NCBI GenBank assembly: GCA_964621225.1
Contig: CAZULK010000037.1
Location: 1 to 21,426, forward strand
Direction of reading: 5' to 3'
Source: CAYNUJ01 sp964621225
GTDB lineage: Bacteria; Bacteroidota; Ignavibacteria; Ignavibacteriales; Melioribacteraceae
DNA: 21,426 nucleotides
Positions 1-8,005 of the stretch are shown here, one piece after another. Numbering within the stretch: the first letter of the stretch is position 1; each line of letters starts with the position of its first letter. A program made the position numbers and the translations under genes. A model generated the notes under the pieces. That model ran no database searches and had not been told where the DNA came from. It worked only from the letters and a program-made list of their open reading frames with translations.

Positions 1-1703
1 TAGTTAATTATTTCCTTAATATTAACCTGTTCAATGTTCAAATCTATTTGTCTGGAATATTGCAATACTTCTTTTGCAAGTTTGTTAAGCCGGTTTACTT
101 CTCTATCAATTATTTTAAATGAGTTGTCGAACCTTCCATTTCCGCCTAAAGATGACTTTATAATATCTGCATTCATTTTTATGCTGGTAAGCGGTGTTTT
201 AATTTCGTGCGCCATTACGGCAGACATTTTACCCAGCTCTGCAAGTTTTTCAGATTCAAAGAGTTGTCTTTCCAAGTTTTTCAATTCTGTTATATCTACT
301 TCAACAATTATGAATGCCGGTGTGCTATCGACCAAATTAAAATATGTTAAAGACATTAATAAAATTCGTGTCGATCCGTCACGACATTTGACTTTCACTT
401 CTCTTTCAATTCCGGTTCTTTTTTCGAATGCGTCAACAATTTGATTATAATCATCTTCATTCAAAATTTGTCTATATATCTCGAGAGCCTTTTTACTCTT
501 AATAATATCGTCGTTTAATGAGTGGAACTTTGCATACTGCTGATTGGCTTCTATAATCTTTTTATCCCCGTTCAAGATGCATATTCCCGCATTTGCATAC
601 TCGATTGCCTTCATCAGCATTGTGATGTGGCCTTGCTTTTTGTTCAATTCAACGACGTCTTCCTTCAATTTTCGCGACATCTTATTGAAGGCTTCTGCCA
701 ATTGACCGATCTCATCGTTCGATTGATAATTTACAATTTGTCCGAAATTTCCTTTCCCAATTTCCCGGGCTTTTAATTTTAACTTATTTATCGGATCTGC
801 TATAAATTTCACAATAACGAAGGTCATTATGGTACTGACAAGTATTCCCCCAAATAAACTTAGCAAAAAATATTTCTGCCACATAGTAGCATTTTCAACT
901 CCCAGCAGTACACGTCCCAGTGGAATCTGCACGAGTATGATAATTATTGGTACCACTATCAGGGCAGTGAATATTACTTTTTTGGTAATACTAAATGCCT
1001 CCAATTTTTCGGCTACGACGGGGAACATATCATATCTACTTATACCAATGGTTGTAAATAGTATAACACCTGCAATAAAACTTGCAGGACTAATTTCGAC
1101 CAAATAATAAAAGCCAAGCAACCATGGTAATATCATCCCGAAAGTAGCAGCAATTATATTGGTGAATATCATCCCGAAAATGAAAATAACGATCTGTTTT
1201 TTATGTGATTCATCTTTCAGTTTAATATATTTTCCGAAGAGAACTACTGTATTGAATAGTAATAAAATTGCATACCACATTATAAACAACGGATAATAAG
1301 CGGTATAGTGAGCTTCGAATGACGCATTATGTGAATGCGACTCCAATAGAAACCAGTTATCCCAAATTCCCCAAAACATAATCAACGACGGGATAAATAT
1401 TACCGACTTAACCCAATTATTAACCTTACTTTCGGTGGGGAAATATAAAGCGAATAAAGTTATCGATAATAGAATCAGCAAAAGGAATGAATGACAAGAT
1501 TTATCTAAAATCGTTACATCACCCGATTTTATAAATAAAAAATGTATCCCATGCGAAATTATATATCCGATTATCAATAATAATGTCATAATGTACAATT
1601 TCGCTGGCACGCTCGAGGCCGCCCTGGAATAGACAATGTACACTAGTCCGAATGCAGCAATAATAGAAATTGCAAATAATATTTCGTTAAAATAATGTGG
1701 CAT
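1..1703 (-). CDS. Sensor histidine kinase with 7TM-type sensor, HAMP and PAS domains (3' end cut by window)
   Basis: The frame is open from an ATG at 1703 to the window edge (567 codons), with an in-frame TAG upstream near 1746. The first ~235 residues are strongly hydrophobic with about seven membrane segments, ending in a Phe-Pro-Val-Val-Ala-Glu turn like that closing the histidine-kinase 7TM sensor family. Two more membrane helices follow, then a HAMP linker (about 300-345, with NDEIGQLAEAFN), a PAS domain (about 355-470) and a HisKA dimerisation helix with H-box MAHEIKTPLTS. The predicted phospho-accepting His is residue 499. The HATPase domain must lie beyond the window. Three histidines (H123, H125, H132) cluster between predicted membrane segments 4 and 5. 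It should autophosphorylate on an unknown signal and pass phosphate to a regulator not seen here. It is separated by 254 bp from the upstream kinase/regulator pair and is probably its own transcription unit. Kinase assignment is firm; the 7TM class is likely. Confidence 0.9.
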   Translation of the reverse strand, partial: MPHYFNEILFAISIIAAFGLVYIVYSRAASSVPAKLYIMTLLLIIGYIISHGIHFLFIKSGDVTILDKSCHSFLLLILLSITLFALYFPTESKVNNWVKSVIFIPSLIMFWGIWDNWFLLESHSHNASFEAHYTAYYPLFIMWYAILLLFNTVVLFGKYIKLKDESHKKQIVIFIFGMIFTNIIAATFGMILPWLLGFYYLVEISPASFIAGVILFTTIGISRYDMFPVVAEKLEAFSITKKVIFTALIVVPIIIILVQIPLGRVLLGVENATMWQKYFLLSLFGGILVSTIMTFVIVKFIADPINKLKLKAREIGKGNFGQIVNYQSNDEIGQLAEAFNKMSRKLKEDVVELNKKQGHITMLMKAIEYANAGICILNGDKKIIEANQQYAKFHSLNDDIIKSKKALEIYRQILNEDDYNQIVDAFEKRTGIEREVKVKCRDGSTRILLMSLTYFNLVDSTPAFIIVEVDITELKNLERQLFESEKLAELGKMSAVMAHEIKTPLTSIKMNADIIKSSLGGNGRFDNSFKIIDREVNRLNKLAKEVLQYSRQIDLNIEQVNIKEIIN

Positions 1704-1957
1704 AATTCCTAATCTTAATTCCCAAACAATAATTATTCCAATTATCTATCTGGTAAAATTTCAGCCAAATAATAAAAAAACGTACAAAACTCGTTTTTGT
1801 AAATATATGAAAAATAGGTTGGATTAAAATAATTTAATTAAAGTTTAAGATTTTTAAATAATAGAGTAAAGAGAACTGAATATAATCTAGGAAATACATT
1901 CAATGATTTTGTTATTTCAACTTCGCACTGAAATGAAAATTGAATTCCGGATTGAAT
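1704..1957. other. Longest intergenic spacer, between two kinase genes
   Basis: Very AT-rich spacer with no ORF that looks coding. On the minus strand it holds a weak hairpin followed by seven Ts (1774-1801), annotated separately. A direct repeat ATTGAATT-CCGG-ATTGAATT lies at 1939-1958, touching the stop codon of the upstream kinase. The promoter of the downstream 7TM kinase should be here, but I could not find a convincing sigma-70 or Bacteroidota-type (TTTG / TAnnTTTG) match. Confidence 0.6.
1774..1801 (-). terminator. Possible weak intrinsic terminator or leader hairpin
   Basis: On the minus strand, TACAAAA and TTTTGTA form a perfect 7-bp stem with a 5-nt loop, followed by CG and a run of seven T. 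The arrangement is that of an intrinsic terminator, but the stem has only one G-C pair. It lies about 157 nt after the stop of the PhoR-like kinase and about 70 nt before the start of the 7TM kinase, so it could also be in the leader of the latter. Confidence 0.3.
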
Positions 1958-2986
1958 TTACTTTGTCAACTCGAAACTGAATTGCGTTCCAATATTTTTC
2001 TTAGAATCGACCGATAATTTGGATCCGTGTGCCTCAATAATATGTTTGGCAATAGCCAATCCTAAACCGGTGCCGGGAATTTGACTGTTTCTATCCCGTT
2101 TAGTTCTGTAAAACCTCTCGAAAATTCTCCCGATTTCCTCCTCCGGAATTCCCAAGCCGTTATCCTTTACGCTTATCTTCACTTTATTTTCGAATTCTTC
2201 GCAGATTATTTCGATCAAATCATTCGGGTTATATTTAACCGCATTCGAAATTAAGTTTGAAATGACATTCTTCAATCTTGCTTTATCCCCCAACACCTCA
2301 ACACTTTTATCTACGTATTTTATTATGAGTTTCTTTCCCCTTTCTTCGGCAAAAGATTTAAAATCATTTTCAATCTCACTCATGAAAGAGTTAAGATCGA
2401 AATACCTGAAGCTCATCATCATTTCACCGGCTTCTATCATTGAAATCTCTATTAAATCATTCAGCAATTGATTCAGGTTATTCAAATGTTTGGCAGCCTT
2501 TTCCAGAAACCGCATATTTACATTTTCATCATTAATAGCACCATTGAGCAATGATTCAATATAGCCTTGAATGGTAAATATGGGAGTTCTCAGTTCGTGG
2601 GAAACATTACCGAGAAATTGCGACCTGGCTTTGGAAGCTTGCAATAATTTTTGCTCTTGGTCTTTTACTATGGAAATAAAATTGTTCAATCGTTCTATTA
2701 TTTTTCTATCCGTCACTTCCCAATTTGTTCCCCTTATTTCAGTTAATTCTCCCGAAATAATTTTTTCTATTGAAAGTAGAATGTTATTTATCTCATTCTT
2801 CCTATGGTAATAATAGAAATGCGAAGTAGTTAGATATGCAAAAAATATGATTACTGTTATAAATAAGAAGTGATTAATATCGAAGGGGAAAAAAAGTAAA
2901 TAGAATATCAGAGATGCTCCCGCAAACATTAAAACCGGGAAAAAGGAGATTGATAAAAATCTCAACCGGTCCTTTATTTCATTCAT
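1958..2986 (-). CDS. PhoR-like membrane sensor histidine kinase
   Basis: 342 residues from the ATG at 2986; a TTG one codon earlier (2989) is less likely. Two membrane segments (about 11-31 and 38-57) have almost no loop between them, so the kinase probably senses within or at the membrane rather than by a large periplasmic domain. A short linker leads to the HisKA H-box SHELRTP (phospho-accepting His130). The ATPase domain shows the N-box (NLISNAVKYN, around N248), G1 box DNGLG, F-box IFERFYR and G2 box GTGLGLA. All catalytic motifs are intact. The start overlaps the end of the response-regulator gene by 8 bp (ATGAATGA), so the two are almost certainly translated together as a cognate pair. 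By family this resembles PhoR/ResE-type kinases. The signal is unknown, and a phosphate role is a guess from family only. Confidence 0.93.
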   Translation of the reverse strand: MNEIKDRLRFLSISFFPVLMFAGASLIFYLLFFPFDINHFLFITVIIFFAYLTTSHFYYYHRKNEINNILLSIEKIISGELTEIRGTNWEVTDRKIIERLNNFISIVKDQEQKLLQASKARSQFLGNVSHELRTPIFTIQGYIESLLNGAINDENVNMRFLEKAAKHLNNLNQLLNDLIEISMIEAGEMMMSFRYFDLNSFMSEIENDFKSFAEERGKKLIIKYVDKSVEVLGDKARLKNVISNLISNAVKYNPNDLIEIICEEFENKVKISVKDNGLGIPEEEIGRIFERFYRTKRDRNSQIPGTGLGLAIAKHIIEAHGSKLSVDSKKNIGTQFSFELTK

Positions 2987-3674
2987 CAAATTTGAATTTA
3001 TAACCTACACCTTTGATTGTTTCAATCAATTCGGCATACTCGCCTAATTTTTCTCTTATCTTTCTGACATGAACATCAACTGTTCTATCGACAACAAAAA
3101 TATCTTCGCCCCAAACTTTTTTCAAAATATCTTCGCGGGAAAAAACTTTATTTGGGGTGGATGCAAGAAGTGTAATTATTTCGAATTCTTTTTTGGGGAA
3201 GAATTCTGTTCTACCGTCAATTCTAATTTGGAACTGCGTTCTATCAATGTGCAGAGGGCCAATAGTAAATTCTTCGTGAAAGTTTTCTTCCTCCGGTTCG
3301 ATGTGCTGTTTACGCAAGTTAGCATGGATCCGTGCAATTAAGATTCGAGGAGATATTGGCTTTTTAATATAATCATCGGCTCCTAAATCCAATCCTTTTA
3401 ATTCATCTATTTCGCTAAGCCGGGCTGTCAAGAATACTACCGGGATTTTCGCATATTCTTTGCTTCCCCTCATTCTTCTGCAAACTTCAAATCCATCCAT
3501 CACCGGCATGTTTACATCCAGCACCACCAAATCCGGCTTTTCATTAAGTTTGGATAAAGCCTCTTCCCCGTTCAGGGCAGTGATTACTTCAAATCCTTCT
3601 TCCTGCAAATCATAAGTCAGGAATTCGAGTATGTCTTCTTCGTCATCGACGAGGAGAATTTTTATTTTATTCAT
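2979..3674 (-). CDS. OmpR/PhoB-family response regulator
   Basis: 231 residues, the usual length for this family. The N-terminal receiver domain (about 1-120) has the acidic pocket D10/D11, the phospho-acceptor D53 in LDVNMP, the switch residue T83 and the conserved K105-P106. The C-terminal part (about 135-230) is a winged helix-turn-helix DNA-binding domain with the FPKKEFEIITLL and DVHVRKIREKLG signatures typical of Trans_reg_C. It is expected to be phosphorylated by the kinase encoded directly downstream (8-bp overlap) and to act as a transcription factor. Its start codon overlaps the stop of the upstream oxidoreductase by one base (TAATG). A PhoB role is possible by similarity, but no pst/pho genes are present to support it. 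Confidence 0.94.
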   Translation of the reverse strand: MNKIKILLVDDEEDILEFLTYDLQEEGFEVITALNGEEALSKLNEKPDLVVLDVNMPVMDGFEVCRRMRGSKEYAKIPVVFLTARLSEIDELKGLDLGADDYIKKPISPRILIARIHANLRKQHIEPEEENFHEEFTIGPLHIDRTQFQIRIDGRTEFFPKKEFEIITLLASTPNKVFSREDILKKVWGEDIFVVDRTVDVHVRKIREKLGEYAELIETIKGVGYKFKFDE

Positions 3675-4681
3675 TAAAGCTCAACTTCTTTATTTAATTC
3701 GGCAGATTTGTAAATTGCTTCCAATAGTTTCATTCTGTAAAGAGATTCCTTCGCCGAAGAGATCGGTAAAATCGCATTGGTCGATACAGCCGTGATGAAA
3801 TGTTTTAATTCATTTTCATATGATTTTTTGTAAAGATTCTTCTCCGAACTTGATGTAGCGGGAGTATAATCAATTTGAGTGGAACCGACTCTTCTATATG
3901 CTCTTAAAGGATGCAATTGAGCAGTTCCGTTTTTACCAAAAATAGATAAATTTAGTGAATCCCTTTCCGAATGGAGTGACCAGCTTACTTCAAAATTTAT
4001 CGATGCTCCTTTCTCCAATCTTATCAAGCCAACAGCGGAATCCTCCACAGCTTTAGTTTCGGTATGGTATTTTTGTACTGATACAGTTTTTATTTTTTGA
4101 TATCCTGCTAACCATATGGCCAGATCAAGGAGGACAGTACCAAGATCGGTTAATACACCACCGCCGGCTTTTTCCCTTTTTAAGAACCAAGATTGATCGG
4201 AACTTTGTTTACGTATCCATCCGCATTTTACGTAAAATATTTCACCTAATTCACCACTGTTTATAAGGCTTTTCAGCAACATTGCATCCGGCCGGAATCT
4301 CAGATTCATCCCGACCATAACTTTTAATTTTTTCTTTTCTGCAGCATCGAATATTTCTTTTGCTTCTTGGTAATTCAGTGCAATAGGTTTTTCGATTAGA
4401 AGATTTTTATTCGCTTCTAAAGCATCCAGAGCAATATCTTTATGAGTATTTGTCGGCGTAGCAATAATTACGGCATCCAAGGATTCATCATTCAGCATAT
4501 CTTTATAATCCAAGTACTGCTTCTCTATATTGTATTTGGCAGCAACCGATTTCAATCTGCTTTTATTTATTTCGGACACACCTGCAATCTTTACATTCCT
4601 CAATTTGTTCAAGATTGGCAGATGAACTACTTGGGATATGCCGCCAAGTCCAATTATACCGACATTCACAACTTTACTCAT
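3674..4681 (-). CDS. Gfo/Idh/MocA-family NAD(P)-dependent oxidoreductase
   Basis: 335 residues. The N-terminal Rossmann fold starts with GIIGLGGISQVVHLP, the dinucleotide-binding glycine motif. ATPTNTH and the EKP motif (residues 97-99, ending the NAD-binding domain and carrying the conserved Lys) follow. The C-terminal half has the family's alpha/beta substrate domain, with GGGVLTDLGTVLLDLAIWLAG as the recognisable stretch containing the usual Asp/His-region motif. Members oxidise or reduce sugars, inositols or related compounds, or biliverdin; the substrate cannot be told from sequence. It shares ATGA with the dxs stop (4-bp overlap) and TAATG with the response-regulator start, so it sits inside a translationally coupled string. 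No sugar-metabolism genes are nearby to suggest a substrate. Confidence 0.9.
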   Translation of the reverse strand: MSKVVNVGIIGLGGISQVVHLPILNKLRNVKIAGVSEINKSRLKSVAAKYNIEKQYLDYKDMLNDESLDAVIIATPTNTHKDIALDALEANKNLLIEKPIALNYQEAKEIFDAAEKKKLKVMVGMNLRFRPDAMLLKSLINSGELGEIFYVKCGWIRKQSSDQSWFLKREKAGGGVLTDLGTVLLDLAIWLAGYQKIKTVSVQKYHTETKAVEDSAVGLIRLEKGASINFEVSWSLHSERDSLNLSIFGKNGTAQLHPLRAYRRVGSTQIDYTPATSSSEKNLYKKSYENELKHFITAVSTNAILPISSAKESLYRMKLLEAIYKSAELNKEVEL

Positions 4682-6600
4682 GCAAAAATTTCCTCGTTAA
4701 TATTTTTACCTTCAATAAAAATTTTTACTTTCTTTACAATTCCTTCCGGATCAATTTCGAGAATTCTATGCAATTCCGCTTGCGTGCCATGCTCAACAAA
4801 ATTATCGGGTAAACCGACTCTGACTGTATTTAGATGATAATTTTTATCCGAGAAATATTCCAGCACACCGGAACCGAATCCACCAACAATGCTGTTTTCT
4901 TCCAAAGTCATTACTTTGTCGAATTTATTTGCGACATAATCGAGAAGACCGGTATCCAAAGGTTTTACAAATCGCATATTAATCACTTCACAATTTATAC
5001 CTTCGTGCTCCAACATATCCGCAGCATCAAGCGCATAATTTACCATATTACCTACTGCAAGCAGAGCAATTTCCTCTCCTTCTCTTACTATTTCACCTTT
5101 TCCTACTTCGAGTAATTCGAATCCTTCTTTCATCTCCACACCCAAAGCAGATCCTCTTGGGTAACGGAGGGCAATAGGACCATTCTCCCATTTGCAAGCA
5201 GTGTAAAGCATATTTCTCAATTCCGCTTCATCTTTCGGAGCCATTATAGTCATGCCCGGTATCATCCTCAAATAAGAAAGGTCCATCGTTCCGTGATGAG
5301 TAGGACCATCGGCACCGACAAGTCCGGCTCTGTCCAATGCAAACACAACGTTCAACTTTTGCAATGCTACATCATGATATATCTGATCGAAAGCACGCTG
5401 CAGGAATGTGGAATAAATAGCCACAACCGGTTTAATTCCTTTAGCTGCCAACCCGGCTGCAAATGTAACTCCATGTTCTTCCGCAATTCCAACATCAAAA
5501 TAATTAGACGGGAACTTATCTCTCAAGAAAGTTAACCCCGTACCATCGGGCATAGCGGCAGTAATTCCCACCACATTTTTATCTTCCTCAACAATCTCTA
5601 CCAATGCTTTTCCGAATACAGAAGTATAAGATGGTGCAGATGATTTTTTCTTTAATGCCTTTCCGGTAACTTTATCGAAAGGTGTAACGCCATGGAATGC
5701 CGTACGGTTACCTTCCGCCGGTTTATAGCCCTTCCCTTTTTCAGTTATTACATGAACCAAAATAGGGCCATTTAAATCTTTAACTTGTTCAAATATTTTT
5801 ACAAGCTTACCAACATTATGACCATTTATTGGGCCGAAATAACGGAAACCCAATGCCTCGAAAAGCATCCCGGGAGTAACAATTGATTTTATTCCCGATT
5901 CCAATCTGGCAGCAACTTTTCTTAATCTATCACCAAAATTGTCGAGCTTTCCGGTTAAATCCCAAATTGCTCCTTTGAATTTGTTGTATTCCGGGTGGGA
6001 AATAATTTCATTGAAATAATTTGATATTTGCCAAACATTAGGGGCAATTGACATATTGTTGTCGTTCAAAACAACAATTAAATTTGCTTTTTGAACTCCC
6101 GCATTATTCAACGCTTCGTAAGCCATGCCTCCGGTCATTGCGCCGTCGCCAATAACCGCAACAACTTTATCATTTTTCCCCAAATTTCTGTTGGCAATTG
6201 CCAAACCGAGTGCAGCACTGATGGATGTTGATGCATGTCCCGCACCAAATACGTCATGTTCGCTTTCAGTCCTTTTCAAGAATCCGCTCAAACCATTCAG
6301 TTGTCTAATTGTGGGTAACTGATCTCTTCTGCCGGTGATTATTTTATGGGGATATGCTTGATGTCCTGTATCGAATACTATTGAATCTTTAGGGCTATTA
6401 AATACTTTGTGCAATGCAACGGTTAATTCCACGGCACCAAGTCCACCGCCAAAATGCCCGCCGATCTGCGAAATGACATCAATCATATATTGGCGTATCT
6501 CTTCGCAGAGCAAGCGTAATTGTTGAATGGAAAAATTCTTAATATCATCAGGAGAATCTACATTAAATAAAATCTTATAATTGTTTTTATCGACCATCAT
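4678..6600 (-). CDS. dxs: 1-deoxy-D-xylulose-5-phosphate synthase
   Basis: 640 residues, close to the usual 620-640. The enzyme condenses pyruvate with glyceraldehyde 3-phosphate using thiamine diphosphate, the first step of the MEP route to isoprenoids; it is cytoplasmic. Visible motifs are the GGHFGGGLGAVELT segment with active-site His49, DTGHQAYPHKI (77-87), the ThDP-binding GDGAMTGG (151-158) continuing to NDNNMSI, GIAEEHG (371-377, catalytic Glu374), DGPTHHG (431-437) and RYPRG. The C-terminal transketolase domain is complete. Two Met codons open the frame; the first (6600) is preceded by AAGGA at a reasonable distance. The gene follows xseB after 14 bp, matching the xseB-(ispA)-dxs order known in many bacteria, but with no ispA between. 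It overlaps the oxidoreductase by 4 bp. Confidence 0.98.
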   Translation of the reverse strand: MMVDKNNYKILFNVDSPDDIKNFSIQQLRLLCEEIRQYMIDVISQIGGHFGGGLGAVELTVALHKVFNSPKDSIVFDTGHQAYPHKIITGRRDQLPTIRQLNGLSGFLKRTESEHDVFGAGHASTSISAALGLAIANRNLGKNDKVVAVIGDGAMTGGMAYEALNNAGVQKANLIVVLNDNNMSIAPNVWQISNYFNEIISHPEYNKFKGAIWDLTGKLDNFGDRLRKVAARLESGIKSIVTPGMLFEALGFRYFGPINGHNVGKLVKIFEQVKDLNGPILVHVITEKGKGYKPAEGNRTAFHGVTPFDKVTGKALKKKSSAPSYTSVFGKALVEIVEEDKNVVGITAAMPDGTGLTFLRDKFPSNYFDVGIAEEHGVTFAAGLAAKGIKPVVAIYSTFLQRAFDQIYHDVALQKLNVVFALDRAGLVGADGPTHHGTMDLSYLRMIPGMTIMAPKDEAELRNMLYTACKWENGPIALRYPRGSALGVEMKEGFELLEVGKGEIVREGEEIALLAVGNMVNYALDAADMLEHEGINCEVINMRFVKPLDTGLLDYVANKFDKVMTLEENSIVGGFGSGVLEYFSDKNYHLNTVRVGLPDNFVEHGTQAELHRILEIDPEGIVKKVKIFIEGKNINEEIFA

Positions 6601-6614
6601 TCAATTCCTTTTTA

Positions 6615-6830
6615 CTAATCGTTTATCTCATCTTCCAATTGTTTTTTCAAATTGGTAATCTTCAATTCGGCGTCTTTCAATTGTTTATAACACTCTTTCG
6701 CCAACACAATTCCTTCTTCGTAAAGTTTGATCGAAGTCTCGACGTCAACTTCCTGTGAATCCAATATTTGTGCAATCTCTTGCAATCTGGTTATGGATTC
6801 TTCAAATGTTTTTTTATTTTCTTCACTCAT
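6615..6830 (-). CDS. xseB: Exodeoxyribonuclease VII small subunit
   Basis: 71 residues, typical for XseB (60-85). It is a small helical, highly charged protein with the family pattern FEESITRLQEIAQILDS followed by ETSIKLYEEGIVLAKECYKQL. In this family the small subunits coat the long coiled coil of XseA in the exonuclease VII complex, which degrades single-stranded DNA from both ends. Its start lies 8 bp inside the end of xseA, so the two are translationally coupled. Identification rests on both the sequence pattern and the position next to xseA. Confidence 0.95.
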   Translation of the reverse strand: MSEENKKTFEESITRLQEIAQILDSQEVDVETSIKLYEEGIVLAKECYKQLKDAELKITNLKKQLEDEIND

Positions 6831-8004
6831 TATTTACCTCAATTTCCCCGTCGAAGAATTTAATCGTTATTCTTTCATCTTTCAAATCCGACTTACGCGG
6901 AATAATTTTATCGTTCTGTTTGATTAAAGTGTATCCTTTTTTCAAAATATTATCAGAATTATTTGCTTCCAATTTCTCAAAAATAACATCCAATCTGCTT
7001 TTTTCTCTAAGAAGCCAAGAATCAATATTTTTTTCAATTCGAAACCATAAGTTATCTAAAAATTGGGATTTATTCATTACTAAATCTTCGGGAGTACGGA
7101 ATCCGTAGCTGTTCAAAATATTATCCACATTTTCCCTTTTCTGCTCAATTATGTCAATCACCTTTTGATGCGAGTTCTCGATGAAATCAGTTATCATGAA
7201 TTCAATTTCGGTAATATTGGGAGTAGCCAATTCCATTGCCGCAGTAGGAGTGGCAGCTCTCAGATCCGCAACAAAATCGGAAATTGTAAAATCAACCTCG
7301 TGTCCGACACCGGAAATGATAGGTATTTTTGAATTGAAGATTGCCCTTGCAACTATTTCTTCGTTGAATGCCCAAAGGTCTTCCAAAGAACCACCGCCTC
7401 TGCCTATGATTATTGTATCAACGTCGGTATGCTCGTTTAACTTATTTATCCCTTCTGCAATAGACTCTGCCGCACCGTCGCCTTGAACACGTGCAGGATA
7501 AATAACCAATTCAACCAAAGGATATCTTCTTTTTGCAGTATTGATCATGTCTTGGAACGCAGCACCGTCTATTGCCGTAACAATTCCTATTTTTTTCGGC
7601 AATTCGGGAATTGATTTTTTATAAGCCTCATCAAACAATCCTTCTGCATGAAGTTTTCTTTTCAACTTTTCGAATTCGGCTTGTAATTCACCCTCGCCGG
7701 CTTTCTGCATCGAGACAACATTCATTTGATAATTACCCCGAGGAGGGTAAACCGTTATTTTACCTTTTACGATAACTTTCATTCCGTCTTGAGGTCTGAA
7801 ATTCACGGTGGAATTGTAGGAACGCCACATCGTTCCACTCAATGCGGCACCACTATCCTTAAGTGTAAAATACCAGTGACCCGATACATGTGCTTTAAAA
7901 TTTGACAATTCCCCCATAACGGTTAAATAGGGGAAATTTCCTTCGAGGCATTCCTTTATTTCGTTGGTTATTTCCGAAACTGTATAAATTATTTCATCTG
8001 CCAT
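6823..8004 (-). CDS. xseA: Exodeoxyribonuclease VII large subunit
   Basis: 393 residues, somewhat shorter than E. coli XseA (456), mainly through a shorter C-terminal coiled coil. The N-terminal OB-fold domain (about 5-100) includes YTVSEITNEIK, GELSNFK and GHWYFTLKD. The catalytic domain carries PKKIGIVTAIDGAAFQD, GRGGGSLEDLWAFN (201-214), GVGHEVDFTISD (232-243) and RAATPTAAMEL (249-259), the signature of the metal-dependent nuclease core. The coiled coil with a C-terminal cap follows. With XseB it degrades single-stranded DNA to oligonucleotides and takes part in repair. One base separates its start from the stop of the upstream methyltransferase, placing it in the same transcription unit. 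Confidence 0.97.
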   Translation of the reverse strand: MADEIIYTVSEITNEIKECLEGNFPYLTVMGELSNFKAHVSGHWYFTLKDSGAALSGTMWRSYNSTVNFRPQDGMKVIVKGKITVYPPRGNYQMNVVSMQKAGEGELQAEFEKLKRKLHAEGLFDEAYKKSIPELPKKIGIVTAIDGAAFQDMINTAKRRYPLVELVIYPARVQGDGAAESIAEGINKLNEHTDVDTIIIGRGGGSLEDLWAFNEEIVARAIFNSKIPIISGVGHEVDFTISDFVADLRAATPTAAMELATPNITEIEFMITDFIENSHQKVIDIIEQKRENVDNILNSYGFRTPEDLVMNKSQFLDNLWFRIEKNIDSWLLREKSRLDVIFEKLEANNSDNILKKGYTLIKQNDKIIPRKSDLKDERITIKFFDGEIEVNNE

Positions 8005-8005
8005 A

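Noticed and set aside
34..1107. Plus-strand open frames at 34-444, 522-776 and 829-1107
   Set aside because: They are antisense to a continuous minus-strand kinase frame with 7TM, HAMP, PAS and HisKA motifs; their translations show no domain.
1939..1958. Direct repeat ATTGAATT-CCGG-ATTGAATT as an attachment or transposon site
   Set aside because: Short, AT-rich, partly inside a stop codon, and with no integrase or transposase nearby.
2979..3674. Assigning the regulator/kinase pair firmly as phoB/phoR
   Set aside because: Family resemblance only; no pst, phoU or phosphatase genes are in the window to support a phosphate role.
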